DNA from: JAYZQT01 sp036136335
Lineage (GTDB): Bacteria; Pseudomonadota; Alphaproteobacteria; MPNO01; UBA830
DNA: 64,000 nt
Assembly: GCA_036136335.1 (NCBI GenBank)
Contig: JAYZQT010000006.1
Span: 62,001-126,000, forward strand
Direction of reading: 5' to 3'
Position numbers and translations under genes: made by a program. Below are positions 51,930 through 60,208 of this stretch, piece by piece. The notes beneath the pieces are model-generated. The model was not told the DNA's origin. It made no database searches and was given only the letters and a program-made list of their open reading frames with translations. Each line of letters opens with the position of its first letter. Position 1 is the first letter of the stretch.

Positions 51930-52520
51930 ATGAACATCGATTTCAGATTTTGCTACCCGTTGGCGATTGTCTCTCTGCTTGGGATGCTATCGGCATGTAC
52001 TCAACCAACAGGCCTGGTCAACGTTGCAATGTCTCCGGCAGAAGACCGATCATTTGACAGGCTGCGCGCGGACACGACCATTGCTCTGCAAATAAATAAG
52101 GTACTGCTTGGCGAAGCATATCGGGATCTGTATGCGGAAATCTCGACCGATGTATATGAAGGAATCGTATTGCTCACCGGAACAGTGAAATATTCGCAAA
52201 ACAAAGAGCGTGCCACCAACCTGATGCGGGGAATCAAACATGTCAGGCGGACAATCAACGATCTGCAGGTAACTGCCAATTATGGCGTTGCGGCTGCTGT
52301 TAACGATTTATTGATCGAAACGCACCTCAAGGTAAGGCTTCTGAATACCAAGGGAATCCGCTCTATCAACTACCGCTGGCGCTCCGTGAACGGCACCGTA
52401 TACCTTATAGGTGCAGCCCGGTCTCAGGCAGAGATGGAAACGGTTCTCTCGGTTATCCGAACGACAAACCGTGTCGGAAAGGTGATCAACCATGCATGGA
52501 TTCGACTGCCGAAAAGCTAA
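51930..52520 (+). CDS. BON-domain outer-membrane lipoprotein
   Basis: The ATG at 51930, with gaggag upstream, gives a lipoprotein signal MNIDFRFCYPLAIVSLLGML then SAC with the lipid Cys at residue 23. Two BON domains follow (GIVLLTGTVKYSQNKERAT and GTVYLIGAARSQAEMETVL), as in OsmY/DolP-type proteins that bind phospholipid in the envelope. 196 aa from this start. A longer frame upstream is unlikely. Confidence 0.88.
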   Translation: MNIDFRFCYPLAIVSLLGMLSACTQPTGLVNVAMSPAEDRSFDRLRADTTIALQINKVLLGEAYRDLYAEISTDVYEGIVLLTGTVKYSQNKERATNLMRGIKHVRRTINDLQVTANYGVAAAVNDLLIETHLKVRLLNTKGIRSINYRWRSVNGTVYLIGAARSQAEMETVLSVIRTTNRVGKVINHAWIRLPKS

Positions 52521-52539
52521 TGAGGTTGGGATTTCTTTC

Positions 52540-52571
52540 ATTTGCGACCTCTCCCAGTTGAAATCGCAAAT
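52540..52571. promoter_or_regulatory. Perfect 8-bp inverted repeat upstream of the SDR gene
   Basis: ATTTGCGA (52540-52547) and TCGCAAAT (52564-52571) face each other across 16 bp, between the BON lipoprotein stop and the SDR start (52619). The separation of about two helical turns suits a dimeric regulator. There is no T-run, so a terminator is less likely. Confidence 0.4.
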
Positions 52572-52618
52572 CCTCGTATTAGATTCCTGTTCAAAACAAG
52601 AGTCATAGGAGACCCAAA

Positions 52619-53320
52619 ATGGCAAACAAGGAAAAGGCGTTAATTGTCGGTGCCGGCCGAGGTCTGAGCGCATCGCTCACCCGGCTATTTGTGTCGGAAG
52701 ACATGGATGTCGCAATCGCGGCACGAAACACGGACAAGCTTTCGAGCCTTTGTGACGAAACAGGTGCGCGCGCCTACACTTGTGACGCCTCAAATATTGC
52801 ACAGGTGGAATCCTTGTTTGCAGCGGTTAAAGAAGACATGGGGGAACCGGAAATCGTTGTCTACAATGCGAGTAACCGTGCTCGCGGACCGATCCAGGAC
52901 CTTGATCCCGCAGCGGTCCAGATGGCCATCGCAATCAGCTGTTTCGGTGGCTTTTTAGTAGCCCAAGGGGCCGCGAAACAAATGATCCCACGCGGCAGCG
53001 GCACAATTCTTCTCACGGGTGCTTCAGCCAGTGTAAAGGGCTATCCAAATTCTTCGTCATTCGCAATGGGCAAGTTTGGGCTTCGGGGTTTAGCCCAGTC
53101 CCTCGCCCGCGAACTACAACCACGAAACATACACGTTGCGCATTTTGTAATTGACGGCGGCATTCAACAGGGGGCGGAAGACCCCCGGGCGGCGGAGCGT
53201 GGTGAGGACGCAATGCTATTACCCGATGAAATAGCTAAGGATTATTTACACGTCCATCGTCAGCACAGATCATCCTGGACTTGGGAAATTGAACTTAGGC
53301 CCTGGGTTGAGAAGTTTTAA
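52619..53320 (+). CDS. SDR-family protein with catalytic Tyr replaced by Phe
   Basis: A 233-aa short-chain dehydrogenase/reductase. The NAD(P) loop is GAGRGLSASLTR, VYNASNRARG is the NNAG-like motif, and Ser136 or Ser138 (TGASAS) fits the catalytic Ser. The active YxxxK reads FAMGK, giving Phe148 and Lys152: the general-acid Tyr is missing. Some SDR relatives share this FAMxK form and may not be classical dehydrogenases. cataggaga precedes the ATG. Confidence 0.88.
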   Translation: MANKEKALIVGAGRGLSASLTRLFVSEDMDVAIAARNTDKLSSLCDETGARAYTCDASNIAQVESLFAAVKEDMGEPEIVVYNASNRARGPIQDLDPAAVQMAIAISCFGGFLVAQGAAKQMIPRGSGTILLTGASASVKGYPNSSSFAMGKFGLRGLAQSLARELQPRNIHVAHFVIDGGIQQGAEDPRAAERGEDAMLLPDEIAKDYLHVHRQHRSSWTWEIELRPWVEKF

Positions 53321-53358
53321 GCCCCCAATTAAAGCGGTTTGTTGTTAATGGTCGCGGA

Positions 53359-53628
53359 CTACTCCGCGGCAAGCGGCTGTCCCAGCATCCCCAGTGCGGA
53401 AAGATAGGTATCTAGGAGGTACTCTTCCTCCTGACGATCACTGTCTTCCATCTTGCGCAGACGGATAACCTTTCGCATCGTCTTTGGGTCGAAGCCAGTA
53501 CTCCTAGCTTCCGCGTAGACTTCTTTGATATCGGCCATCAGTACCGACTTTTCTTCTTCAAGGCGTTCAATTCGTTCGACGAACGAACGTAACCTGTCTT
53601 GTGCGATCTGACCTCCGCCTTCGGTCAT
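53359..53628 (-). CDS. gapR: GapR-type nucleoid protein (DUF2312)
   Basis: GapR binds AT-rich, overtwisted DNA ahead of replication and transcription forks in alphaproteobacteria. The ATG at 53628, with GGAG upstream, gives 89 aa: QDRLRSFVERIERLEEEKSV, then EARSTGFDPKTMRKVIRLRK, the DUF2312 core. The short extra N terminus of the longer frame is not conserved in the family as I know it. Confidence 0.9.
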   Translation of the reverse strand: MTEGGGQIAQDRLRSFVERIERLEEEKSVLMADIKEVYAEARSTGFDPKTMRKVIRLRKMEDSDRQEEEYLLDTYLSALGMLGQPLAAE

Positions 53629-53768
53629 ATCTGCCACTCCTTTGTGTCCCATGAAAGAGGGTGGACTTTATAAGCGACCAGTCGAATCGGAAAGAATGCC
53701 GTGGTAAATCTCCACCAAATTTACCTCAAGTCCGGGGTATGTTTTGTTCGCAGTATTTTTACCGTGGC

Positions 53769-54065
53769 TCAATGACCCCGGTTAGACTCGTTAAATTTAT
53801 TTTTCTGCTCGGGCGTTGCTTCGGTTTGATACTTATCGCGCCATTCGCCAAATGGCATGCCGTAAATGATTTCCCGGGCGGCGTCCTTATCCATATCGAT
53901 TTCCCTGCCATTCGCCGCTTCCTGATACCACCTGCTTAGACAGTTGCGGCAGAAACCTGAAAGGTTCATAAGGTCGATATTCTGAACGTCAGTACGTTCA
54001 CGCAGATGGTTGACGAGGCTGCGAAATGCAGCTGCCTCCAGTTCGGTACGTGTCTGATTATCCAT
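53769..54065 (-). CDS. DUF1244 family protein
   Basis: A 98-aa protein from ATG 54065, with GGAGGG as ribosome site. ELEAAAFRSLVNHLRERTDVQN, LMNLSGFCRNCLSRWY and the C-terminal EIIYGMPFGEWRDKYQTEAT are the DUF1244 signature, a family of unknown function in alphaproteobacteria. The conserved FCRNC pair may bind metal. Often near gapR and pyk in this class. Confidence 0.88.
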   Translation of the reverse strand: MDNQTRTELEAAAFRSLVNHLRERTDVQNIDLMNLSGFCRNCLSRWYQEAANGREIDMDKDAAREIIYGMPFGEWRDKYQTEATPEQKNKFNESNRGH

Positions 54066-54095
54066 TAGACTACCCTCCGTTGTGACCTGAACTAT

Positions 54096-54124
54096 GATAT
54101 AGGACCAATCATCCCGACTTGCAA
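54096..54124 (-). promoter_or_regulatory. Sigma70-like promoter for the DUF1244 gene
   Basis: On the minus strand TTGCAA (54124-54119) and TATATC (54101-54096) are separated by exactly 17 bp, upstream of the DUF1244 start at 54065. The boxes match four of six (-35) and four of six (-10) consensus bases. Confidence 0.45.
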
Positions 54125-54165
54125 AACCCATTGGATACAAAGGTGCGAGCGGATATAAGTTTTAC

Positions 54166-54363
54166 ATGCCTGACCACTCCGAATCCGGCAACGCAACACC
54201 TGACCGGCGCAACCGAAATGCGCCGATACAAAACGGTCTGTTCAACGGCCTATCAGGGTGTTGCTCACGGGATGGGTGTCCGATAATCGGTTGTATAAAT
54301 ATTAGGGATTGCTTGATGATTGGTGACATCGCGCCGGCCCGACATGAAATAATAAATCAATGA
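54166..54363 (+). CDS. Possible small Cys-containing ORF upstream of glycerate kinase
   Basis: A 65-codon frame with CCSRDGCPIIGC ends in an ATGA overlap with the glycerate kinase start (54360). That start has no clear ribosome site, so translational coupling is possible. It matches no family I know and may be chance. Confidence 0.2.
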   Translation: MPDHSESGNATPDRRNRNAPIQNGLFNGLSGCCSRDGCPIIGCINIRDCLMIGDIAPARHEIINQ

Positions 54364-55631
54364 ATATGGTGGAACCGATAGAGTTTCTGCGCAGTTTGTT
54401 CGACGTGGCCGTAGCAGCGGTCGATCCAGCTATTAACCTACCACGGTATCTTCCAAGCCCACCCAAGGGCCGAACACTCCTCCTCGCTGCGGGAAAAGCG
54501 GCCGCCTCTATGGCAGCCGCGACGGAAAAACACTGGCCCGGAGAGATCACTGGTCTTGCGGTTACGCGTTACGGGCATGGTTGTCACTGTGATAAAATAG
54601 AGGTGGTGGAGGCAGGCCACCCATTACCCGATCGGGCGGGGCTTTTCGCGGCAAACCGGTTTCTCAGCCTGGCATCAGACCTTTCCGCGGATGATCTCCT
54701 CCTTTTCCTTGTCTCCGGGGGCTCTTCGGCTCTTCTGGTTCACCCAGCAAATGGTCTGACACTAAAACAAAAACGGGCAATCAACGTTGATCTACTCAAT
54801 TCTGGTGCGCCGATTGAAGAAATGAACTGTGTTCGAAAACATCTGTCCCAAATCAAGGGGGGTCGGCTCGCTGCCGCTGCCCATCCCGCCCGGACGGTTA
54901 CGCTAGCCGTTTCCGATGTGCCGGATGATGACCCGGCAGTGATCGGCTCCGGTCCGACGGTCGGTGACCCGACAAGCTGTGGCGACGCACTTGCCATCGC
55001 CCAACGCCGAAACATCTGTCTACCTGCTACAGTGCGTCGCGCCCTGGATAACTGTGAATGGGAATCCATTGCACCGAACTCCGCCCTGCTCAAACAAACG
55101 TCGTATCACCTGATAGCTCGCCCCGCCAATGCTCTAAAAGCTGCCGCAGACTCCGCGATGAAAGTTGGTATTAAGCCGACTTTATTAGGCGACAATCTAA
55201 AAGGTGAAGCGCGAGATCTCGCGGGTGACCACGCCTGGAAAGCGTTACAAGAAAGTTCCGGAGTTTTGATATCAGGTGGAGAGACAACCGTTACAATATC
55301 GAAATATTCGGGCCGTGGTGGACGTAATTGCGAATATTTACTTGCCTTAGCTCTTGAACTCCAGGGTGCGCCAGGGATATACGCGATAGCCTGCGATACC
55401 GACGGCCTAGACGGGACCGAAGATGCTGCAGGGGCAATTATTGGGCCTGATACACTTCTCCGCGCAAACACGGCCGGCCTGGACGCGTCAGGAATGCTTC
55501 GGGATCACAACAGCTACACCTTTTTCGCCAAACTCGGCGACTTGGTACTCACTGGTCCAACGCGCACGAATGTTAATGATTTTCGAGCAATTCTGATCTC
55601 TGGTAGCGATCCTGGGCGAGCTGTTCTATAA
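54360..55631 (+). CDS. Glycerate 2-kinase (DUF4147/MOFRL type)
   Basis: This class of glycerate kinase phosphorylates D-glycerate, usually at C2, feeding 2-phosphoglycerate to lower glycolysis. The N-terminal DUF4147 part shows LLAAGKAAASMAAATEKH, AGHPLPDRAG and LLFLVSGGSSALLVHP, with VSDVPDDDPAVIGSGPTV further on. The C-terminal MOFRL part shows VLISGGETTVTI, RGGRNCEYLLALAL and DTDGLDGTEDAAGA. 423 aa. Next comes pyk, 8 bp away, and the glycolate oxidase operon follows on the other strand, consistent with a glyoxylate-to-pyruvate route. Confidence 0.93.
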   Translation: MNMVEPIEFLRSLFDVAVAAVDPAINLPRYLPSPPKGRTLLLAAGKAAASMAAATEKHWPGEITGLAVTRYGHGCHCDKIEVVEAGHPLPDRAGLFAANRFLSLASDLSADDLLLFLVSGGSSALLVHPANGLTLKQKRAINVDLLNSGAPIEEMNCVRKHLSQIKGGRLAAAAHPARTVTLAVSDVPDDDPAVIGSGPTVGDPTSCGDALAIAQRRNICLPATVRRALDNCEWESIAPNSALLKQTSYHLIARPANALKAAADSAMKVGIKPTLLGDNLKGEARDLAGDHAWKALQESSGVLISGGETTVTISKYSGRGGRNCEYLLALALELQGAPGIYAIACDTDGLDGTEDAAGAIIGPDTLLRANTAGLDASGMLRDHNSYTFFAKLGDLVLTGPTRTNVNDFRAILISGSDPGRAVL

Positions 55632-55639
55632 CGCCCCCT

Positions 55640-57058
55640 ATGAAACGTAACCGGCGCGCCAAAATTGTCGCGACTCTTGGTCCCGCAGCCGATGGATTTG
55701 AGAAAATTACAAAGCTGTTTGAGGCCGGTGCGGATGTGTTTCGGCTCAACTTTAGCCACGGTGCTCACTCGGAACACAAGGCGCGAGTGGATGCAATTCG
55801 GGCTATTGAACAAAAACACAACCGGCCAATTGCAATCCTAGCCGATCTGCAAGGACCAAAGCTGCGTATTGGTGAAATGACTGCGGGTAGCGCAACACTG
55901 GACAAAGGTAACCCGTTTCGCCTGGATCTGAGTAATGAACCTGGCGATATGGCCCGCGCACCCCTTCCTCACCCTGAAATATTCTCCGCGCTTCGCGAAA
56001 ACACGCAAATCCTGCTTGATGACGGAAAAATAAGGCTTCGTGTAACCGTTGTAGGCAAAGGATTCGCGGATACAGAGGTTATTTCTGGTGGGCAGCTGAC
56101 GGACCGCAAAGGAGTGAACGTTCCCGGCGCTGTCCTCCCGCTTGCCGCAATGACCGACAAGGACCGTGCCGACCTCCTGTTCGCCCTTGGACTGGGTGTG
56201 GACTGGGTAGCATTGTCATTCGTCCAGCGACCAGAGGATGTAGCGGAAGTACGAAAGATTGTCGGGAGCCGTGCGGCGATCATGTCAAAGCTGGAAAAAC
56301 CTGCCGCGATTGCGCGACTGGATGAAATCATTACTCTTTCAGATGCGGTCATGGTGGCGCGCGGAGACCTTGGCGTTGAGCTTCCGCCGGAAGATGTGCC
56401 CGGACTTCAGAAACAGATCATTCGCGAGTGCCGGGAAGCAGGCAAGCCGGTGGTGATCGCAACCCAGATGCTGGAATCGATGATCAGCGCACCCGCGCCG
56501 ACCCGCGCGGAGGCGTCGGACGTCGCCACTGCGGTTTATGATGGTGCAGATGCCGTGATGCTATCTGCCGAAACGGCTGCAGGAGATTTTCCAGTCGAAG
56601 CGGTGAGCATCATGGATCGGATTATAGCCCGAACCGAACGCGACGAATCATACAGTTCTATCATTGAGACCGCGCACCCCAATCCAGAAAACACCGCGCC
56701 TGATGCAATTACGGCGGCGGCCCGTCAGGTAGCTGAAACCATCGGCGCCGCAGCCATTGTAACCTACACCACTTCAGGCTCTACCACGCTGCGGGCTGCA
56801 CGTGAGCGTCCTGTGGTGCCAATCCTCTGCCTCACCGAGAGCAAAAACACCGCCCGCCGTCTGGTTCTCGCATGGGGTGTTCACGGGGTTGTTACCCAAG
56901 ACGTACATAATTTTTCCGATATGGTCGATAAAGCTTGCCAGATAGCACGTGAACAGGCCCTTGCACGAAAAGGCGAGCGCCTGGTTGTTACCGCGGGGGT
57001 ACCATTTGGAACACCTGGAGCCACCAACGTCCTTCGGATTGCCTGGGTGGGCGATTAA
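55640..57058 (+). CDS. pyk: Pyruvate kinase
   Basis: Converts PEP and ADP to pyruvate and ATP. KIVATLGPAADG, FRLNFSHGAHSEH, ILADLQGPKLRIG, KLEKPAAIARLDEI (active-site Lys), VMVARGDLGVELP and TQMLESMI are all present, plus the C-terminal VTYTTSGSTTLRAARERP allosteric domain. 472 aa. It begins 8 bp after glycerate kinase, so the two are probably co-transcribed. Confidence 0.97.
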   Translation: MKRNRRAKIVATLGPAADGFEKITKLFEAGADVFRLNFSHGAHSEHKARVDAIRAIEQKHNRPIAILADLQGPKLRIGEMTAGSATLDKGNPFRLDLSNEPGDMARAPLPHPEIFSALRENTQILLDDGKIRLRVTVVGKGFADTEVISGGQLTDRKGVNVPGAVLPLAAMTDKDRADLLFALGLGVDWVALSFVQRPEDVAEVRKIVGSRAAIMSKLEKPAAIARLDEIITLSDAVMVARGDLGVELPPEDVPGLQKQIIRECREAGKPVVIATQMLESMISAPAPTRAEASDVATAVYDGADAVMLSAETAAGDFPVEAVSIMDRIIARTERDESYSSIIETAHPNPENTAPDAITAAARQVAETIGAAAIVTYTTSGSTTLRAARERPVVPILCLTESKNTARRLVLAWGVHGVVTQDVHNFSDMVDKACQIAREQALARKGERLVVTAGVPFGTPGATNVLRIAWVGD

Positions 57059-57092
57059 CGGGACGCCGGCCCGGAGTTAATACCACGCAAGA

Positions 57093-57111
57093 TTGCCCAG
57101 TTCCGGGGCAA
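57093..57111. terminator. Hairpin between convergent pyk and the TPR gene
   Basis: TTGCCC (57093-57098) and GGGCAA (57106-57111) form a 6-bp stem with a 7-base loop, between converging genes. There is no clear T-run on either side, so it is only a candidate bidirectional terminator. Confidence 0.3.
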
Positions 57112-57128
57112 ACATTCCCATACAAATG

Positions 57129-57683
57129 TCAAATCCCCTTCCCTTTCACCTTTGCTCGTAACTCACGGATATGGGTTTCCGCGCCAGGAAGATGGGGGTG
57201 GATGCGGATCGCCGCCTCAAATGCCTTCAGTGCTTCGCGCTCCCGAGCAAGGGTCAGGTTGATCAGTCCAAGGCCCGAGAGTGAGCCAAAGTGGCGAGGC
57301 TCCAACTCCAGTGTCTTCCCGATGTCGTTAATGGATAAATCCAAACGACCAAGAAGGTAGTTTGCGGTTGCCCGTTTGTTCCATGCTTCGGCGAATTCGG
57401 GCTGTTTCCGTATGGCTTTTCCATAAGCAGTGATCGCAGCCTCGTGGTTACACATGTTCATTGCCTGAAGTCCGCGGAGCATATGGGCATCAACTTCGCC
57501 ATTACCGGACTGCAACCAGATTTGCCAAATTGACAGTTCGATGGGTTCCGCCTCCTCGGCGGAGGTGGCGGCCTCAAGATGTTCAAACAGCTGAGGCAAT
57601 CGGGGATCGTTGTGGCTAGCCTGCATCGGAACCGAGAAACTAAGGGTCGCGGCAGTCGCCAGCCAATGCATGAAACTTTTCAT
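57129..57683 (-). CDS. Periplasmic TPR-repeat protein of the glc operon
   Basis: A 184-aa protein with a signal peptide (about residues 1-23, ending QAS) and TPR units at about 78-175 (AITAYGKAIRKQPEFAEAWNKR, DLSINDIGKTLELEPRHFGSL, ALKAFEAAIRIHPHLPGA). It overlaps the glcF stop by 4 bp, so it is translated with the glycolate oxidase operon. A periplasmic scaffold next to a membrane-associated enzyme is plausible, but no direct role is known. Confidence 0.85.
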   Translation of the reverse strand: MKSFMHWLATAATLSFSVPMQASHNDPRLPQLFEHLEAATSAEEAEPIELSIWQIWLQSGNGEVDAHMLRGLQAMNMCNHEAAITAYGKAIRKQPEFAEAWNKRATANYLLGRLDLSINDIGKTLELEPRHFGSLSGLGLINLTLAREREALKAFEAAIRIHPHLPGAETHIRELRAKVKGKGI

Positions 57684-58972
57684 TTATGTGCCAATCCCGT
57701 AGGGGCCGGTCCCCCCGTCGCCCAGTCAAGCAGTTCAACCGTATGGGCAACCGGGGCATCAATCACGCCCCGCAACTGTACCAGACAGCCGATATTGCCG
57801 GTTGCTACAATATCTGGTGAAGTCTTCGCGATATTTTCTGCCTTCCGATCACGCAGTTGCACCGCGATGTCCGGGTGTGTCACATTGTATGTTCCCGCTG
57901 AGCCGCAACACAAATGTGATTCCAACGGTTCTGTTACAACAAAACCTGCCGCAGTCAGCAGCTTGACTGGAACCGCGTTGATCTTCTGCCCATGCTGAAG
58001 AGAACATGCGCTGTGATATGTGAGTTTCAGTTCTTGACCTCCGACAAATGGCATCTCTCCCAGCTCTTCGAGAAACTCGGTTATATCGCAGGCAAGTGCG
58101 CTGATCTCCTTAGCCATATCAGCAAATTCCGTCTCGGTCCGCAGCATGAACCCGTAGTCTTTGACAGTGGTTCCGCAACCAGATGCATTGATTACAATGG
58201 CGTCCACACCATCACCATCAATTTCCGCTTTCCACGCGCGGATGTTCTGCCGCGCAGCCGTGAGGGCTGGCGATTCTTTGCCGAGATGGTGAGCTAATGC
58301 TCCGCAGCAGGCGGATCCGTCGGCAATGACAACCTCACAACCCAACCTTGTCAAAAGCCTAATGGTGGCATCGTTTATGGCCGGCGCCAGAACCTGCTGG
58401 ACACACCCCCCCATCAGTAAAACCCTTTTGCGTCGCCCACCCTCGGCATTCCATATGATCCGGCCCCTCTGGAGCGGGTCCGAAGGGGGCTCTGTCGGTG
58501 CTAACGCCAGCATCGCGCGCAGTTCGCGAGGAAGAAATGGGGACAAAATTTTGCCAACCTTGGCGAGACGCAGTGCTGCCCGAAACCGTCGTGGGTCCGG
58601 CAGTACCGCGACCAGCATTGTCCTTAGCAAGCGATCCAGGAGCGGCCGCCGATAGGTTTTTTCGATATGAATCCGCGCGTGATCAACCAGATGCTTGTAA
58701 TTCACTCCAGAAGGGCAAGTCGTCATGCAGGAAAGACAGGACAAACAGCGATCAACGTGTTTCACGACCAGGTCAGACGCCGGTCGGTCGTTCTCCAGCA
58801 CGTCTTTTATCAAATAAATCCGACCCCTCGGACTATCCAGCTCATCGCCAAGCAGCGCATAGGTGGGGCAGGTCGATAAACAAAATCCACAGTGTACACA
58901 GCTACGCAGGACCCTTTCCGATTCATAAACAGTCGGATCTGCAAGCTGGGCGAGCGTAAAACTAGTCTGCAC
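57680..58972 (-). CDS. glcF: Glycolate oxidase iron-sulfur subunit GlcF
   Basis: GlcF passes electrons from glycolate oxidation to the quinone pool. Two ferredoxin-like motifs are visible: CVHCGFCLSTCP (Cys 25, 28, 31, 35) and CLSCLSCMTTCP (76, 79, 82, 86). Two CCG domains (GSACCGALAHHLG and HLCCGSAGTYNV) complete it. 430 aa. It follows glcE by 2 bp. Confidence 0.95.
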   Translation of the reverse strand: MQTSFTLAQLADPTVYESERVLRSCVHCGFCLSTCPTYALLGDELDSPRGRIYLIKDVLENDRPASDLVVKHVDRCLSCLSCMTTCPSGVNYKHLVDHARIHIEKTYRRPLLDRLLRTMLVAVLPDPRRFRAALRLAKVGKILSPFLPRELRAMLALAPTEPPSDPLQRGRIIWNAEGGRRKRVLLMGGCVQQVLAPAINDATIRLLTRLGCEVVIADGSACCGALAHHLGKESPALTAARQNIRAWKAEIDGDGVDAIVINASGCGTTVKDYGFMLRTETEFADMAKEISALACDITEFLEELGEMPFVGGQELKLTYHSACSLQHGQKINAVPVKLLTAAGFVVTEPLESHLCCGSAGTYNVTHPDIAVQLRDRKAENIAKTSPDIVATGNIGCLVQLRGVIDAPVAHTVELLDWATGGPAPTGLAHK

Positions 58973-58974
58973 CC

Positions 58975-60201
58975 TCAGATATCCTTATACATTCTACCAG
59001 GGTTCAGGATGCCCTTTGGATCAAAAGCCTGCTTTAGATTGCGTGTTAACCGTGCAACAGGTGTGGGTTCAGGCTGAAAAACCGGCTGACTCAATCTCAT
59101 TGCCTCTGTGGCGCGGACAAGGGTCGCGTGCCCACCTGTTATCCCCACTATCTTCCGGATAAAGTCAGACCCAGCAGCAACCATTCCCCGGACATGTAAC
59201 CAGATCAGTCCGCCACCCCAATCAAGAACTGCGTCCGCATCAAGTTCTCCGCAAAATTTCTCTAGCAAATCTGGTGCCGTCGCAGGAGGCACCGAAATTT
59301 TCCATATAGCATCTTCCTTTTGAAACTCCCCAAAAAGGCGAACATCGCAAATCTCTTTCCAGAGCTTCACAGAGTTATGGGTGTGCAGTTCTTCAATTGT
59401 GCCAAAACCTGCCATTTCCTCACGCAACGCTTTGGTTCTTGCCTCTGTAGAGATGCCAATGCCTTCAATTCTAACCGCGGCAATACTGGTCCCAGCGCCG
59501 GATACATAATCCGTTCTGGAACGGGGTGTTACATTTGAGGGAACCCAGGCGGCGCCGGATACATCATGGGGGCTTGAAAGCGCCACGGTGAGAGCAGACA
59601 CAGCTGACGCTGCGTTTTTACAACCTACAAGAATTGTCCTTGTTTTTTCTGGCGCGGGTAAAACCTTGAGTGTCACCTCAGTCATGATACCTAACGTACC
59701 CCATGACCCGGCCATCAGTTTGCAAAGATCATAACCGGTAACGTTCTTGACCACGCGTCCCCCGGACTTGAATGCCTCCCCACGACCGGATATCGCTTCA
59801 ACACCGAGGAAATGATCCCGCGCAGCACCTACCTTGATGCGGCGTGGCCCCGCGAGGTTTCCTCCAATGATACCGCCGATTGTCGCCTGATTAGACCGGG
59901 CGCCCAGAAGCGGGCCAAGGTCCGGTGGCTCAAACGCCAGCATCTGGCTGTGCTGTTCAAGCTCGTGGTTGATTTGTGCCAACGTTGTACCCGCCCCAAC
60001 CCGCAGGACCAGCTCCTCTGGCTCATAAAGTAAAACTCCAACCAAGCCTGCGGTACTGAGCCTAGATTTTGTTACCATTGGCCGTCCAATCTGCGAACGT
60101 GAGCCATTTCCAACAATTTCCAGAGCGGAGTCTGACGCCACCGCCTCAACTACGATGGCACTGGTTTCATCACTATCCTGTGGTGTGAATTGCGCTTTCA
60201 T
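58975..60201 (-). CDS. glcE: Glycolate oxidase FAD-binding subunit GlcE
   Basis: GlcE is the second flavin-binding chain of the three-part glycolate dehydrogenase. The FAD-binding-4 fold shows VGAGTTLAQINHELE, QATIGGIIGGNLAGPRRIKVGA and SGGRVVKNVTGYDLCKL. The C-terminal LKQAFDPKGILNPGRMY is shared with GlcD. 408 aa; slightly longer than the usual 350-400. It lies 7 bp downstream of glcD. Confidence 0.94.
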   Translation of the reverse strand: MKAQFTPQDSDETSAIVVEAVASDSALEIVGNGSRSQIGRPMVTKSRLSTAGLVGVLLYEPEELVLRVGAGTTLAQINHELEQHSQMLAFEPPDLGPLLGARSNQATIGGIIGGNLAGPRRIKVGAARDHFLGVEAISGRGEAFKSGGRVVKNVTGYDLCKLMAGSWGTLGIMTEVTLKVLPAPEKTRTILVGCKNAASAVSALTVALSSPHDVSGAAWVPSNVTPRSRTDYVSGAGTSIAAVRIEGIGISTEARTKALREEMAGFGTIEELHTHNSVKLWKEICDVRLFGEFQKEDAIWKISVPPATAPDLLEKFCGELDADAVLDWGGGLIWLHVRGMVAAGSDFIRKIVGITGGHATLVRATEAMRLSQPVFQPEPTPVARLTRNLKQAFDPKGILNPGRMYKDI

Positions 60202-60208
60202 TTAGTCA

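Noticed and set aside
53661..53939. 92-codon plus-strand ORF between gapR and DUF1244
   Set aside because: Mostly antisense to the DUF1244 gene and without family features.
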